Source: Sphingobium faniae (GTDB lineage Bacteria > Pseudomonadota > Alphaproteobacteria > Sphingomonadales > Sphingomonadaceae). From it: a stretch of DNA of 64,000 nt. A program made the position numbers and the translations under genes. The DNA lies in NCBI GenBank assembly GCA_900100475.1, contig FMTU01000006.1, forward strand, positions 1-64,000, written 5' to 3'. Positions 43,784 to 52,385 of this stretch are shown here, one piece after another (within the stretch, counting starts at the first letter, position 1; each line of letters starts with the position of its first letter). The notes below the pieces were generated by a model. The model saw only the letters and a list, made by a program, of their open reading frames with translations. It was not told the origin of the DNA and ran no database searches.

Positions 43784-44767
43784 TCACGCCAATTCATGGG
43801 CAAAAACGTCGCGCCGGATTTCGTCCAGCGCGGGATATTCGGACTGGAGGGCGAACTCGATCGCCTCGTCCAGTTGGGCGGATATGTCGGTCTCGATCCT
43901 GACGGCGTCCGCTTCGCTCAGGGCGCCTTCGTCGATCAGCCGTTTGCGCAGGCGCGCCACCGGGTCGGCGGCGATGGCGCGCTGCCGTTCCTCCTTGTCC
44001 ATATAATGGCCGTCATCGCCGAGCAGATGGCCGTTGAACCGATAGGTCATCGCCTCGATCAGCGTCGGCCCTTCACCGGCGCGCGCGCGGTCGATGGCGA
44101 TTTTGGCCGCGCCATACATGACGTCCGGATCATTGCCGTCGATGGTGATGCCCGGCATCCCATAGCTGGCCGCGCGATCCCCGATCCGTTCGACGGCAGT
44201 GCTGTTGGCAAAGGTCGTATGTTCAGCATAGCGATTGTTCTGGCAAACGAAGATGACCGGCAGCTTCCAGAGCGCCGCCATGTTCAGCGATTCATGAAAA
44301 GCACCGATATTGGCGGCGCCGTCGCCGAAATTGGCGATCGTCACGCGCCCGTCGCCGGAAAGCTGGGATGCCCAGGCCAGGCCGTTGGCGATCGGCATGC
44401 TGCTGCCCACCACGCCGGTCGTGACCATGACCCCGGTTTCGGGATGGGTGATGTGCATCGGGCCGCCCTTGCCCTTGCAAGTGCCGGTGACACGCCCGGC
44501 CAGTTCCGCCCACAACAGTTTCAGCGGTACGCCCTTGGCCAGCATGTCATGCGTGCCGCGATAGATGGTGCAGATATAATCCTGCGCCGTCAGGCTGACC
44601 GATATGGCCGAGGGAATCACTTCCTGACCGCGCGGACTATAATAGGGCATGATGATGCGCCCGGCCTTCACGACCTTGTGCGCGCGTTCGTCATTCTGGC
44701 GGATCAGTTCCATCTTCTCGTATATTTTCACGAGCGTGGCTGCATCTGGCTTCGGGTAATTGCTCAT
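43784..44767 (-). CDS. 2-oxoacid dehydrogenase-type E1 alpha subunit (ThDP)
   Basis: 327 residues from ATG at 44767. ThDP motif: ANFGDGAANIGAFHESLNMAALWKLPVIFVCQNN, the GDG-X~25-N pattern, plus GKGGPMHIT and RGTHDMLAKG. Resembles AcoA-type and branched-chain E1 alpha. First gene of a three-gene operon (E1 alpha, E1 beta, lipoyl domain) without E2 core or E3. Divergent from the CoA-transferase gene at 44904 across operator site 10. Confidence 0.92.
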   Translation of the reverse strand: MSNYPKPDAATLVKIYEKMELIRQNDERAHKVVKAGRIIMPYYSPRGQEVIPSAISVSLTAQDYICTIYRGTHDMLAKGVPLKLLWAELAGRVTGTCKGKGGPMHITHPETGVMVTTGVVGSSMPIANGLAWASQLSGDGRVTIANFGDGAANIGAFHESLNMAALWKLPVIFVCQNNRYAEHTTFANSTAVERIGDRAASYGMPGITIDGNDPDVMYGAAKIAIDRARAGEGPTLIEAMTYRFNGHLLGDDGHYMDKEERQRAIAADPVARLRKRLIDEGALSEADAVRIETDISAQLDEAIEFALQSEYPALDEIRRDVFAHELA

Positions 44768-44839
44768 CCGGTCCTCTCTCCGTCGCAAGCCGATTCACGT
44801 TTCGGCTTGCCGTGCCGATATAAGCTATTTAAGCGTATT

Positions 44840-44853
44840 TTTCGCTAGTGTAC
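44840..44853. promoter_or_regulatory. Operator dyad, site 10 (divergent promoter)
   Basis: TTTCGCTAGTGTAC, matching the CGCTARYATAC core of sites 5 and 8 at 8-9 of 11 positions, in the gap between E1 alpha (start 44767) and the CoA-transferase (start 44904). It is the rightmost copy I can see with fair confidence. Confidence 0.45.
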
Positions 44854-44903
44854 AAGTTTCTTCGACAGTAGGATCTGATCGAGAAAAAAGGCCGAGAGGA
44901 CGC

Positions 44904-46082
44904 ATGTTTCAGAAGGGCGAGCGCATATTCATGGCGGGCGCGGCCGGTGAGCCGACCGCGCTGGTCCGCGATGCGCTGGCCGCCGGGACTCATCTGTTCA
45001 CCACCTTCGTTCCGGGGGTGAACAGGCTTGATCCCGCCTGGCTGGGGGAAGGATCGCGCGTCACCGCGCTGTTCGCGCATCCCGGCATGATGCGCGAGCG
45101 GCCCGATTCTTTCGACCGCCTGCCCATCAGCTATGGCGGTTTCCTGAAGCTGTTGCGCGATGACATGCGCTTCGACACGGCCGTCATCCAGCTATCGCCG
45201 CCGGATGCGCAGGGGCGTTATTCGCTCGGCCCGATGGCGGAATTCAGCCTGCTCGCCGCGCGCCGGGCGCGCCGCACCATCGCGCTCGTCAACGTCCGCA
45301 CGCCGCATTTGCCCGGCGCGCCCAGCCTGTCGCGGCAGGATTTCGATGGCTGCATCGAAGCCGACACCGCCCTGCCCACCTATGCCATCGTCGAGGATGA
45401 AGCGGCCCGCCATATTGCCGGGCATATCCTGCGCATCCTGCCCGACCGGCCCACGCTTCAACTGGGGCTGGGCAAGATTCCCAATGCCCTGACCCAGGGG
45501 CTGTCGTCCCTGCGCAAGCTGCGCTTCCACTCCGGCATGATATCCGACGGGATCATGGCGTTGGACGCGGCGGGCGCGCTCGACCGCGATGCCCCGCACC
45601 GGACCACCGCGCTGCTGGGATCGCCCGCCTTATATGAATGGGCGCGCGACCATCCCGAAATCCGGATCGCCGGGTGCGACGAGATCCACGATCCGCGCAT
45701 CCTGCACGACCTGGACCGCCTCGTCGCCATCAATTCCGCGCTGGAGGTCGACCTGTCGGGCCAATGCGATCTCGAATTTGCAGGCGGACGGGCGATCAGC
45801 GGCCCCGGCGGCGCACCCGATTTCGCCCGCGCCGCCTCGCTCAGTCCGGGCGGGTGCAGCATCATCGCCCTGCCCGCTTCGGCCAACGGCGCGTCCCGCA
45901 TCGTCCCGCGCCTCTCTTCGGGCCATGTCAGCCTCGGGCGCAGCGACGTCGACATCGTCGTGACCGAACATGGCATCGCCGATCTGCGGGGCAAGGACGT
46001 TGCCGCGCGGCGGGAGGCCCTGATCGCCATTGCTTCACCCGATCATCGTTCCGGCCTCGCAGCCTCTGGAAAAGACCAATAG
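44904..46082 (+). CDS. Acetyl-CoA hydrolase/CoA-transferase family protein
   Basis: 392 residues from ATG at 44904 after GAGAGGA. It follows the 4-hydroxybutyrate CoA-transferase/acetyl-CoA hydrolase fold: LQLGLGKIPNALTQGL, catalytic-Glu region INSALEVDLSGQ, GPGGAPDFARAA and VTEHGIADLRGK. Slightly short at the N-terminus for the family (~430). It probably moves CoA between a pathway acid and acetyl- or acetoacetyl-CoA, which would fit the acetoacetate-producing enzyme encoded next. Confidence 0.88.
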   Translation: MFQKGERIFMAGAAGEPTALVRDALAAGTHLFTTFVPGVNRLDPAWLGEGSRVTALFAHPGMMRERPDSFDRLPISYGGFLKLLRDDMRFDTAVIQLSPPDAQGRYSLGPMAEFSLLAARRARRTIALVNVRTPHLPGAPSLSRQDFDGCIEADTALPTYAIVEDEAARHIAGHILRILPDRPTLQLGLGKIPNALTQGLSSLRKLRFHSGMISDGIMALDAAGALDRDAPHRTTALLGSPALYEWARDHPEIRIAGCDEIHDPRILHDLDRLVAINSALEVDLSGQCDLEFAGGRAISGPGGAPDFARAASLSPGGCSIIALPASANGASRIVPRLSSGHVSLGRSDVDIVVTEHGIADLRGKDVAARREALIAIASPDHRSGLAASGKDQ

Positions 46083-46091
46083 GAGTCACCC

Positions 46092-47024
46092 ATGAAACAC
46101 ACCAGGAAGGTCATCATCACCTGCGCCGTCACCGGCTCCATCCACACGCCGTCCATGTCGGACGCGCTGCCGATCACGCCCGACCAGATCGCGGAGCAGG
46201 CCATCGCCGCCGCCGAAGCGGGCGCGGCCATGCTCCACCTTCATGCGCGCAACCCGGAAACCGGCCAGCCGGACCAGAATCCGGAGCTGTTCAAGCAATT
46301 CCTGCCCCGCATCAAGCAATCGACCGACGCCATCATCAACATCACCACCGGCGGGGGCCTCGGCATGTCGCTGGACGATCGCCTGGCGCCAGCGAAATGG
46401 GCGCAACCCGAAGTCGCCTCCATGAACATGGGGTCGGTCAACTTCAACATCTCGGCCGCCGGAGCCAAGGTTTCCGACTGGAAACATGATTGGGAAAAAC
46501 CCTATCTGGAGATGACGAAGGACTTCATCCTGTCCAACACCTTCACCCAGATCGAGCGCGGCATGACGGAACTGGGCGCGCTCGGCACACGGTTCGAATT
46601 CGAATGCTATGACATCGCCCATCTTTATAATCTGGCCCATTTCGTCGACCGCAAGATTGTGGAGCCGCCCTTCTTCATCCAGGGCGTCTTCGGCATATTG
46701 GGCGGCATCGGCGCGGAGCCGGAAAATCTGATGCACATGAAGTCGACGGCCGACCGGCTGTTCGGCGACGATTATGTCTTTTCGGCGCTGGCCGCGGGCC
46801 GCCATCAGATGCCGATGGTGACGCTGTCCGCGCTGCTCGGCGGCTCCGTTCGCGTCGGCCTGGAAGACAGCCTCTATGCCGGAAAGGGCCGGATGGCCGC
46901 GTCCAATGCCGAACAGGTGGCGAAAATCCGCCGCATATTGGAAGAACTGAGCCTGGAGATCGCGACTCCGCAGGAAGCGCGCGAAATCATGGCGACCAAG
47001 GGCGGCGACCAGGTCGCGTTCTAA
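46092..47024 (+). CDS. Beta-keto acid cleavage enzyme (BKACE, DUF849)
   Basis: 310 residues. The zinc-binding HLHAR (49-53) and the C-terminal RVGLEDSLYAGKGRMAASNAEQV are diagnostic of the 3-keto-5-aminohexanoate cleavage enzyme superfamily. Those enzymes condense a beta-keto acid with acetyl-CoA and split it to acetoacetate plus a new CoA ester. Here the substrate is likely a beta-keto acid from the island's pathway rather than a lysine-fermentation intermediate, as no other lysine genes are near. Confidence 0.92.
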   Translation: MKHTRKVIITCAVTGSIHTPSMSDALPITPDQIAEQAIAAAEAGAAMLHLHARNPETGQPDQNPELFKQFLPRIKQSTDAIINITTGGGLGMSLDDRLAPAKWAQPEVASMNMGSVNFNISAAGAKVSDWKHDWEKPYLEMTKDFILSNTFTQIERGMTELGALGTRFEFECYDIAHLYNLAHFVDRKIVEPPFFIQGVFGILGGIGAEPENLMHMKSTADRLFGDDYVFSALAAGRHQMPMVTLSALLGGSVRVGLEDSLYAGKGRMAASNAEQVAKIRRILEELSLEIATPQEAREIMATKGGDQVAF

Positions 47025-47040
47025 CGCCGGGAGGGCCAGC

Positions 47041-47874
47041 ATGCGTACCTTATTGGTCACGGGCGCCGCTGGGGGCGTGGGCGGCGCCCTTGCCGCCCGA
47101 CTGGCGCGGCGCGGCGATCGCGTCTTTGCCTGCGCCCGATCCACCACCCAGTTGAAGGATCTTGCGAGCGAGCGCATCATTCCTCTGGAAATGGACGTGT
47201 CGGACAGCGCCTCTGTCGAGCGGGCCTTTGCCGAACTGGATCGTCAGCTTGGCGGGCAGTCGCTGGACGCCATTGTGCATTGCGCCGCGATCGCGCCGCT
47301 GGGCACGGTCGAGTTCACGCCACCCGAGGAATATGGCCGGATATTCAACGTCAATACGCTCGGCGCGCTGCGCGTCACGCAGGCGGGGCTGGCACGGATG
47401 CGCCGGGGCGGCGAAAAGCGGCTGATCCTGGTCAGTTCGCTCTGGGGCCGCCTGTCCGGCCCTCTGGTATCGAGCTATGCCGCATCGAAACATGCGCTGG
47501 AGGCGGCGGTGGATTCGCTGCGCCGCGAGACCGCTGGAACCGGCATCCGCATTTCGGTCGTCGAACCGGGCGTCATCAAGACGAAGATGTTCACCAATCA
47601 GACGGCCGAAGTGTTGCAGAAGATTGACGCGCTCCATTCCGACGAGCGCCGCCTCTATCTCAAGCTCTATCGCAACTATCTCAAACTGTTCGAAAAGAGC
47701 GAAAAGACAGCCATTACAGCCGAACAATGTGTCGACCGGATCATCAAGGTGCTGGACGCCCGGCGGCCCAGGCCGCGCTATCTGGTCGGGCTGGACGCCA
47801 GATTGCTGGTGCCACTGAGCGAATGGATCTCCGACAAGGCGTTGGACCGTCTGTTCGGCAGTCTGACAAAATAG
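47041..47874 (+). CDS. SDR-family oxidoreductase
   Basis: 277 residues. TGAAGGVGGALAARLARRGD, active-site VSSLWGRLSGPLVSSYAASKHALE (Ser, Tyr, Lys present) and EPGVIKTKM place it in the classical SDR group with extended C-terminus, similar to retinol/steroid dehydrogenase-like members. 16 bp after the BKACE gene and 16 bp before another SDR. Substrate unknown. Confidence 0.88.
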   Translation: MRTLLVTGAAGGVGGALAARLARRGDRVFACARSTTQLKDLASERIIPLEMDVSDSASVERAFAELDRQLGGQSLDAIVHCAAIAPLGTVEFTPPEEYGRIFNVNTLGALRVTQAGLARMRRGGEKRLILVSSLWGRLSGPLVSSYAASKHALEAAVDSLRRETAGTGIRISVVEPGVIKTKMFTNQTAEVLQKIDALHSDERRLYLKLYRNYLKLFEKSEKTAITAEQCVDRIIKVLDARRPRPRYLVGLDARLLVPLSEWISDKALDRLFGSLTK

Positions 47875-47890
47875 AACGAGGGGAAGAGAT

Positions 47891-48739
47891 ATGACGAAAC
47901 AATGGCTGATCACCGGCGCGTCCAGTGGGCTTGGCCGGGCATTGGCCGAAACGGTGGCTTCAAACGGCGATCATGTGATCGCCGCCGCGCGCGATGTAGG
48001 TGCGCTTGAAGATCTGGTCGCCCGGCATGGCGCGGCGATCACGCCCTGGAAACTGGACGTGACGGACCGGGACGCGATAGCGGATCTCGCCGAGCGGGCC
48101 GGGCCGATTGATGTTCTGGTCAACAATGCCGGCTATGGTTTTATAGCTGCCGTTGAGGAAGCCGACGAACGCGACATACGGGATCAGTTTGAAGTCAATT
48201 TTTTCGGCGCCGTCGCGCTCACCCGTGCGCTGCTTCCTGCCATGCGGCAACGGCGATCGGGCTGGATCGTCAATGTCAGTTCGGCCGCAGGCGTCGTGTC
48301 TGGAGCAGGAGCCGCCTTCTATTCCGGATCGAAATTCGCGCTGGAGGCGTTTTCCGATGCGCTCGCCGCCGAATTGTCGCCGTTGGGGATCGGCGTGACG
48401 ATCGTCGAACCCGGCGCGCTCAGAACCGATTTCGCCGGTCGCTCCCTGCGTTCGTCCGACAAGGTCGCCGGCCATTATGAAACTGTCGAACGGACCCGTA
48501 GCTATCTGTCACACAGCAATGGCATGCAGATGGGCGATCCGGTCAAGGCCGCCATCCTGATCGCGCAGGCGGCGGGCAATGCCGACGCGCCACTGCGCCT
48601 GCTCCTGGGACCGGACTGCCAACAACTGGTCGAGAGACGGCTCAGCGAACGACTGGCTGAAGCGCAGGCGCAGAAGGAGACGGCCGCCAGCATCCTGTTC
48701 GCCGAAGGACAGGCCGATCTGGCGACGCCCTTCGATTGA
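47891..48739 (+). CDS. SDR-family oxidoreductase
   Basis: 282 residues. TGASSGLGRALAETVASNGD, NNAGYGF, VSSAAGVVSGAGAAFYSGSKFALE and EPGALRTDFAGRSL are intact. Same subgroup as its upstream neighbour but not a close duplicate. Last gene of the operon starting at 44904; a 12-bp hairpin follows. Confidence 0.88.
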   Translation: MTKQWLITGASSGLGRALAETVASNGDHVIAAARDVGALEDLVARHGAAITPWKLDVTDRDAIADLAERAGPIDVLVNNAGYGFIAAVEEADERDIRDQFEVNFFGAVALTRALLPAMRQRRSGWIVNVSSAAGVVSGAGAAFYSGSKFALEAFSDALAAELSPLGIGVTIVEPGALRTDFAGRSLRSSDKVAGHYETVERTRSYLSHSNGMQMGDPVKAAILIAQAAGNADAPLRLLLGPDCQQLVERRLSERLAEAQAQKETAASILFAEGQADLATPFD

Positions 48740-48744
48740 TAAGA

Positions 48745-48778
48745 TTTCCGGCGGGCAGTCGAAACCGCCCGCCGGAAA
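48745..48778. terminator. Bidirectional terminator hairpin
   Basis: TTTCCGGCGGGC and GCCCGCCGGAAA, a 12-bp perfect stem around a 10-base loop, between the convergent SDR (stop 48739) and paralogue gene (stop 48781). Its AAA/TTT ends give T-runs in both directions. Confidence 0.75.
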
Positions 48779-48780
48779 GC

Positions 48781-49800
48781 TCACCCCTTATTCCTGGCGA
48801 GGAAGGACCGGACATAATCGGTCCATTGCGCTTCCTGACTGTCGCCGCAGCCGACACGCCCCCGGCACTTCCACCGGATCAGGCCGATCATCGCGTCCAT
48901 GTTGAACCAGTAAGTGAACGGCGCGGAGGCATGGATTTCGCCTTCCAGCTCGAACATCTCCCCGCTATCGTCCCACAGCGTCATGTCATGGGCGAGCGGC
49001 TGCCGCGTGACGGGGTGGCGACGCGTGAGGCGCGATATCCGCACGATGCTGCGCATGCGGCCATCATACCAGATCCAGCCGCCTTTCAGCGCGGCTTCGG
49101 GCGGCAACTCGAAATCTCCGGCCCAGTCGACCGGACGGCTGGAATCCTCGAACGACATGCAGCCAAAGCTGAAATCATCGCCGAAAATTCCCGAAATCCA
49201 GGTCAGCGGCGGCAGGGGCATGGGTGCCTCGGATCGCGCCTCTCCCCATGAACGATCCCTGACCGTATAGCTGTCGATCGCATAGGTCTTGCCTCGCAGC
49301 GTGATTTCGCCGTCGATCTTCAGCCCTTGCTCGAAATGATGATTGCCCAGCCGCATGGCGGGCGGCGACGCCGCGCGATAGTGCAGGTCCAGCGCATTGC
49401 CGCGCGCCTCGTCCCGGAAGCTGGTCCGCATCCGGGTCAGCGGCTCGTCGATGAAATGCTGGACGCCGCTGTCCATTTCGACATGCAGCAGGTCGTTGCG
49501 GAAAATATCCTGCCCCATGAAGCCGCGATAATCGTAGATTTCGCAGGCCAACTGGTTGGTCTTGTGCCCCTGCCAGGCAATAATGCCGCCCGACGCCGCG
49601 CCAATCGTCGGATGCACCCACAGGATCGTGAAGCCGTGGATGTCATGTTCAGGCGCATTGAAGCCGAAATATTGGGTTTCCGTCGCGGCGGCGCTGGTGA
49701 CCAGTGCATTGTCGGCGCGATGCAGCTTTTCATCTCCGGCTTCGTAGGTGCCAAAACCGGATGGCGAACTTTCCAGAATCCAGCTGCCGCGATCCGTCAT
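48781..49800 (-). CDS. Uncharacterised ~335-residue protein (paralogue family)
   Basis: 339 residues from the ATG at 49800 after GAGGGG. Close in pattern to the protein at 16214: TETQYFGF, PEHDIHGF, LRGKTYAIDSYTVRDRSWGEAR and GCGDSQEAQWTD are shared. It lies 82 bp downstream of the TonB receptor in the same direction, linking the family to uptake or early processing. Function unknown. Confidence 0.75.
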   Translation of the reverse strand: MTDRGSWILESSPSGFGTYEAGDEKLHRADNALVTSAAATETQYFGFNAPEHDIHGFTILWVHPTIGAASGGIIAWQGHKTNQLACEIYDYRGFMGQDIFRNDLLHVEMDSGVQHFIDEPLTRMRTSFRDEARGNALDLHYRAASPPAMRLGNHHFEQGLKIDGEITLRGKTYAIDSYTVRDRSWGEARSEAPMPLPPLTWISGIFGDDFSFGCMSFEDSSRPVDWAGDFELPPEAALKGGWIWYDGRMRSIVRISRLTRRHPVTRQPLAHDMTLWDDSGEMFELEGEIHASAPFTYWFNMDAMIGLIRWKCRGRVGCGDSQEAQWTDYVRSFLARNKG

Positions 49801-49882
49801 GGCGAAACCCCTCTTTAAACGAACAGAACTAAGTGGTTGTCGCCCCGGCATTCCGACCGGTAATCCGGGGCGACAGATATTT

Positions 49883-52057
49883 TCAGAAGCGACCCGTCAG
49901 CGTAACGCCATAGGTGCGCGGGGCGCCATAGACGACCGTGTCACCGATGGAGCCGCCCGATACGCCTTGCGTGTGATAGGCTTCGTCGGTCAGGTTTTCG
50001 CCCCACAGGCGAACACCGAACACGCCGGACGTATCGGTCCAACTGATGGAGGCACCGAAAAGATCGTATTTCGGCGCGCGCAAGCGATTGTCCACATCCC
50101 AGTAAAAGCCTGAATTGTGATAATAGCTGCCCGAAAGACCAAATTTACCGGCCGATGTCTCGATAGTGTAGATCGCCCCCAGATTGGCGGTGAACTTGGG
50201 CGTGCGGGAAGTCTGGTTGCCCGTCACGTCGAGCGCCGAACCGTCGGGATCGAACACCTGTGACCCGTCAGGCCCGTAAACGACGGCATCGGGGAAGCGA
50301 TCGAATTTGCCATGCGTATAACCAAGGCCGCCGGACAATCTGAGACCGCTGGTCACGGCCAGTTCGAAGTCGGCGTCGACGCCCTTGATGGTGGCGCGAG
50401 GACCATTGGCCGTCACGATCACGCCATTGGGGTTAGCCGCGACCTGGATATCCTTGTATTTGTACACAAAACCGGAAATATTCAGGCGCAGGCGGCGGTC
50501 GAACAATTCGGATTTCAAGCCCGCTTCGAATGCATCCAGAATCTCCGGACGATAAGGCGCGCCACCCGGATTCAGCAGATCGAATCCGCCACTCTTGATA
50601 CCGCGGTTGTATGAAATATAGGAATGGATGTTATCGACAAATTCATAGTCCAGCGCAGCCCGCCAGGTCATTTTATTGAATTTCGTATCCGCTGATGCGA
50701 CAGGCGCGACGATGATGGGAGCGCTGGTCGTGCCCGCTCCGGCGGCCCAGTCCACATCGATCTTTTCATGGGTGTAGCGCAATCCGCCAGTCAGGTTGAC
50801 CCTGGGCACGATTTCATATGTCGCCTGCCCATAGACCGAAACGGACTTCGTCTTCTGAACGCCCTGAATATCATTTTCCGCGTCCGGAGCGCCGAATGCC
50901 AGACCGATCAGACGCGCAGGCACATAGCCGGCGTTATTGTTGAAATAGAAACCGCCAAGAGTCCATTGGAGAGGGCCACCCGGGTTCGAATTGAGCTGCA
51001 ATTCCTGCGTGAAGGTCTTTACCCGTTGCGGAGAAAAGAAAGACAGCAAGGGAAGCGGCGTCGTATCCCGGTCGAACTGGTTGAGCCCCTTGGCAATCTG
51101 ACGCGAGGTCAGGCTGACCAACGTCGCGAAGCCGACATCCTGGTTGATCGTAAGGGAGCCGCCATAGGTCTTGGTCCGCGATTCCGCCTGAAAATCCGTA
51201 GATGTATTATAGCGGCCCTCATAAGTGGTCACGCCGTCCGGCCCGACGCTTCCAGGAGCGAACACATAGTTCAGGAAGTCGTTCTTCATTTCGGCGTAGT
51301 TACCCGCGATCGTAACCTTGGTCCCTTCGGCCGGCTCCCAGAGAATCTTGGAACGCACACTGCCTTCCCAACCCAGATAGGTATCGACCCCGCGCGTCAG
51401 GTCGCGGCCAAAGCCATTGCCCTGATTCTTATATTGGACAGCCACGTCGGCAGCGATCGTATTGGTCAGGCCGCCCGTCACATAAGCAGCGGCCGAAACC
51501 GTGTCGTAATTGGCGTAACCGAGGCTGAAGTTCATGGCGGGATCATGCTGCGGCGTCCGCGTCACGATCTGAATGACGCCACCCGTCGCGTTCCGGCCGA
51601 ACAGCGTGCCCTGGGGCCCCTTCAACACTTCGATGCGATCAATATTGTTGAACGACAGGGCGTTCGCATAAGGCGCAGCGATGTAGAAGCCGTCGATATA
51701 GGTCGCGACCGATGCTTCGTTATTCGGATTGGCCGCGTTGGAACCGACGCCGCGAAGATAGGGCGTCGTGGTCGTCCCGGTCTGCGTCACCTGGAGGCCG
51801 GGCACGGCGTTACCCAACGAAAAGGCGCTGGTGATGCCACGGCTTTCGAGACCTGCGGCCGTGACCGCGCTGACGGCGATGGGCACCTCCTGAAGCCGCT
51901 GGCTGGTGCGTTGCGCGGTGACGATGATATCTTCCAGTTGCGGCTGGCTGCTCTGAGGTGCCTGCTCCGCTTCCGGCGCCTGCTGAGCAAAAGCCGGACT
52001 GACCGAAGCCGCCGCGATGGCGGAAATCGAAAGCATGAGATGTTTCTTCAAAGACAT
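49883..52057 (-). CDS. TonB-dependent outer-membrane receptor
   Basis: 724 residues from the ATG at 52057 with GGGAGAG upstream. Signal peptide ~1-24 ending AFA, TonB-box region LEDIIVTAQRTSQRLQEVPIAVSAV, plug domain with RGVGSNAANPNNEASVATYIDGFY and GPQGTLFGRNATGGVI, then a beta barrel ending in ...GVTLTGRF with the terminal Phe needed for assembly. No siderophore genes are near; in sphingomonads such receptors often import hydrophobic catabolic substrates, so it is the likely uptake route. Confidence 0.94.
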   Translation of the reverse strand: MSLKKHLMLSISAIAAASVSPAFAQQAPEAEQAPQSSQPQLEDIIVTAQRTSQRLQEVPIAVSAVTAAGLESRGITSAFSLGNAVPGLQVTQTGTTTTPYLRGVGSNAANPNNEASVATYIDGFYIAAPYANALSFNNIDRIEVLKGPQGTLFGRNATGGVIQIVTRTPQHDPAMNFSLGYANYDTVSAAAYVTGGLTNTIAADVAVQYKNQGNGFGRDLTRGVDTYLGWEGSVRSKILWEPAEGTKVTIAGNYAEMKNDFLNYVFAPGSVGPDGVTTYEGRYNTSTDFQAESRTKTYGGSLTINQDVGFATLVSLTSRQIAKGLNQFDRDTTPLPLLSFFSPQRVKTFTQELQLNSNPGGPLQWTLGGFYFNNNAGYVPARLIGLAFGAPDAENDIQGVQKTKSVSVYGQATYEIVPRVNLTGGLRYTHEKIDVDWAAGAGTTSAPIIVAPVASADTKFNKMTWRAALDYEFVDNIHSYISYNRGIKSGGFDLLNPGGAPYRPEILDAFEAGLKSELFDRRLRLNISGFVYKYKDIQVAANPNGVIVTANGPRATIKGVDADFELAVTSGLRLSGGLGYTHGKFDRFPDAVVYGPDGSQVFDPDGSALDVTGNQTSRTPKFTANLGAIYTIETSAGKFGLSGSYYHNSGFYWDVDNRLRAPKYDLFGASISWTDTSGVFGVRLWGENLTDEAYHTQGVSGGSIGDTVVYGAPRTYGVTLTGRF

Positions 52058-52385
52058 ATTTCTCTCCCTGGACTTTGGGCTGCGCCAGGCCCTCGCAGAG
52101 CCTAACTTCACCCATAGTTCGTATGCGTACCATATTGAAGTTTACATAGTTTGTCCAGCCCGATTGCACCACGCCGATCCCGAACGCCAATGCTGGGAGA
52201 ACATAATATGCGATTTCATGGTATTATCGGGCGTCGCCCGGCACGTGCCGCGATCCGATTTTCATCTGCCGCGCGCCAAGAAGGTGAGCTTATATATGCT
52301 TATCATATATAAGCTTATCATGAACGCGATTCCGGTGATGGCCACACCCCTCGCGATCAGGCGATCGAACGGCCGCGAACGAAAC
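52058..52385. promoter_or_regulatory. Upstream region of the TonB receptor with AT-rich inverted repeat
   Basis: This 328-bp gap between the Rieske gene end and the receptor start should hold the receptor promoter. A half-like GTATGCGTAC at 52121-52130 resembles one arm of the island operator but is too weak to call. The notable element is the AT-rich inverted repeat at 52287-52315. No gene is seen. Confidence 0.45.
52287..52315. repeat. 12-bp AT-rich inverted repeat with nested direct repeat
   Basis: AGCTTATATATG and CATATATAAGCT flank CTTAT. GCTTATCAT occurs twice, at 52298 and 52313, exactly 15 bp apart, so inverted and direct repeats overlap. The composition is far below the surrounding GC content. 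It may be a terminator for the Rieske operon or an operator for the receptor. Confidence 0.55.

Noticed and set aside
52121..52130. GTATGCGTAC as an eleventh operator site before the TonB receptor
   Set aside because: Only one half-site matches the dyad well; spacing and second half are wrong. Kept as a note only.
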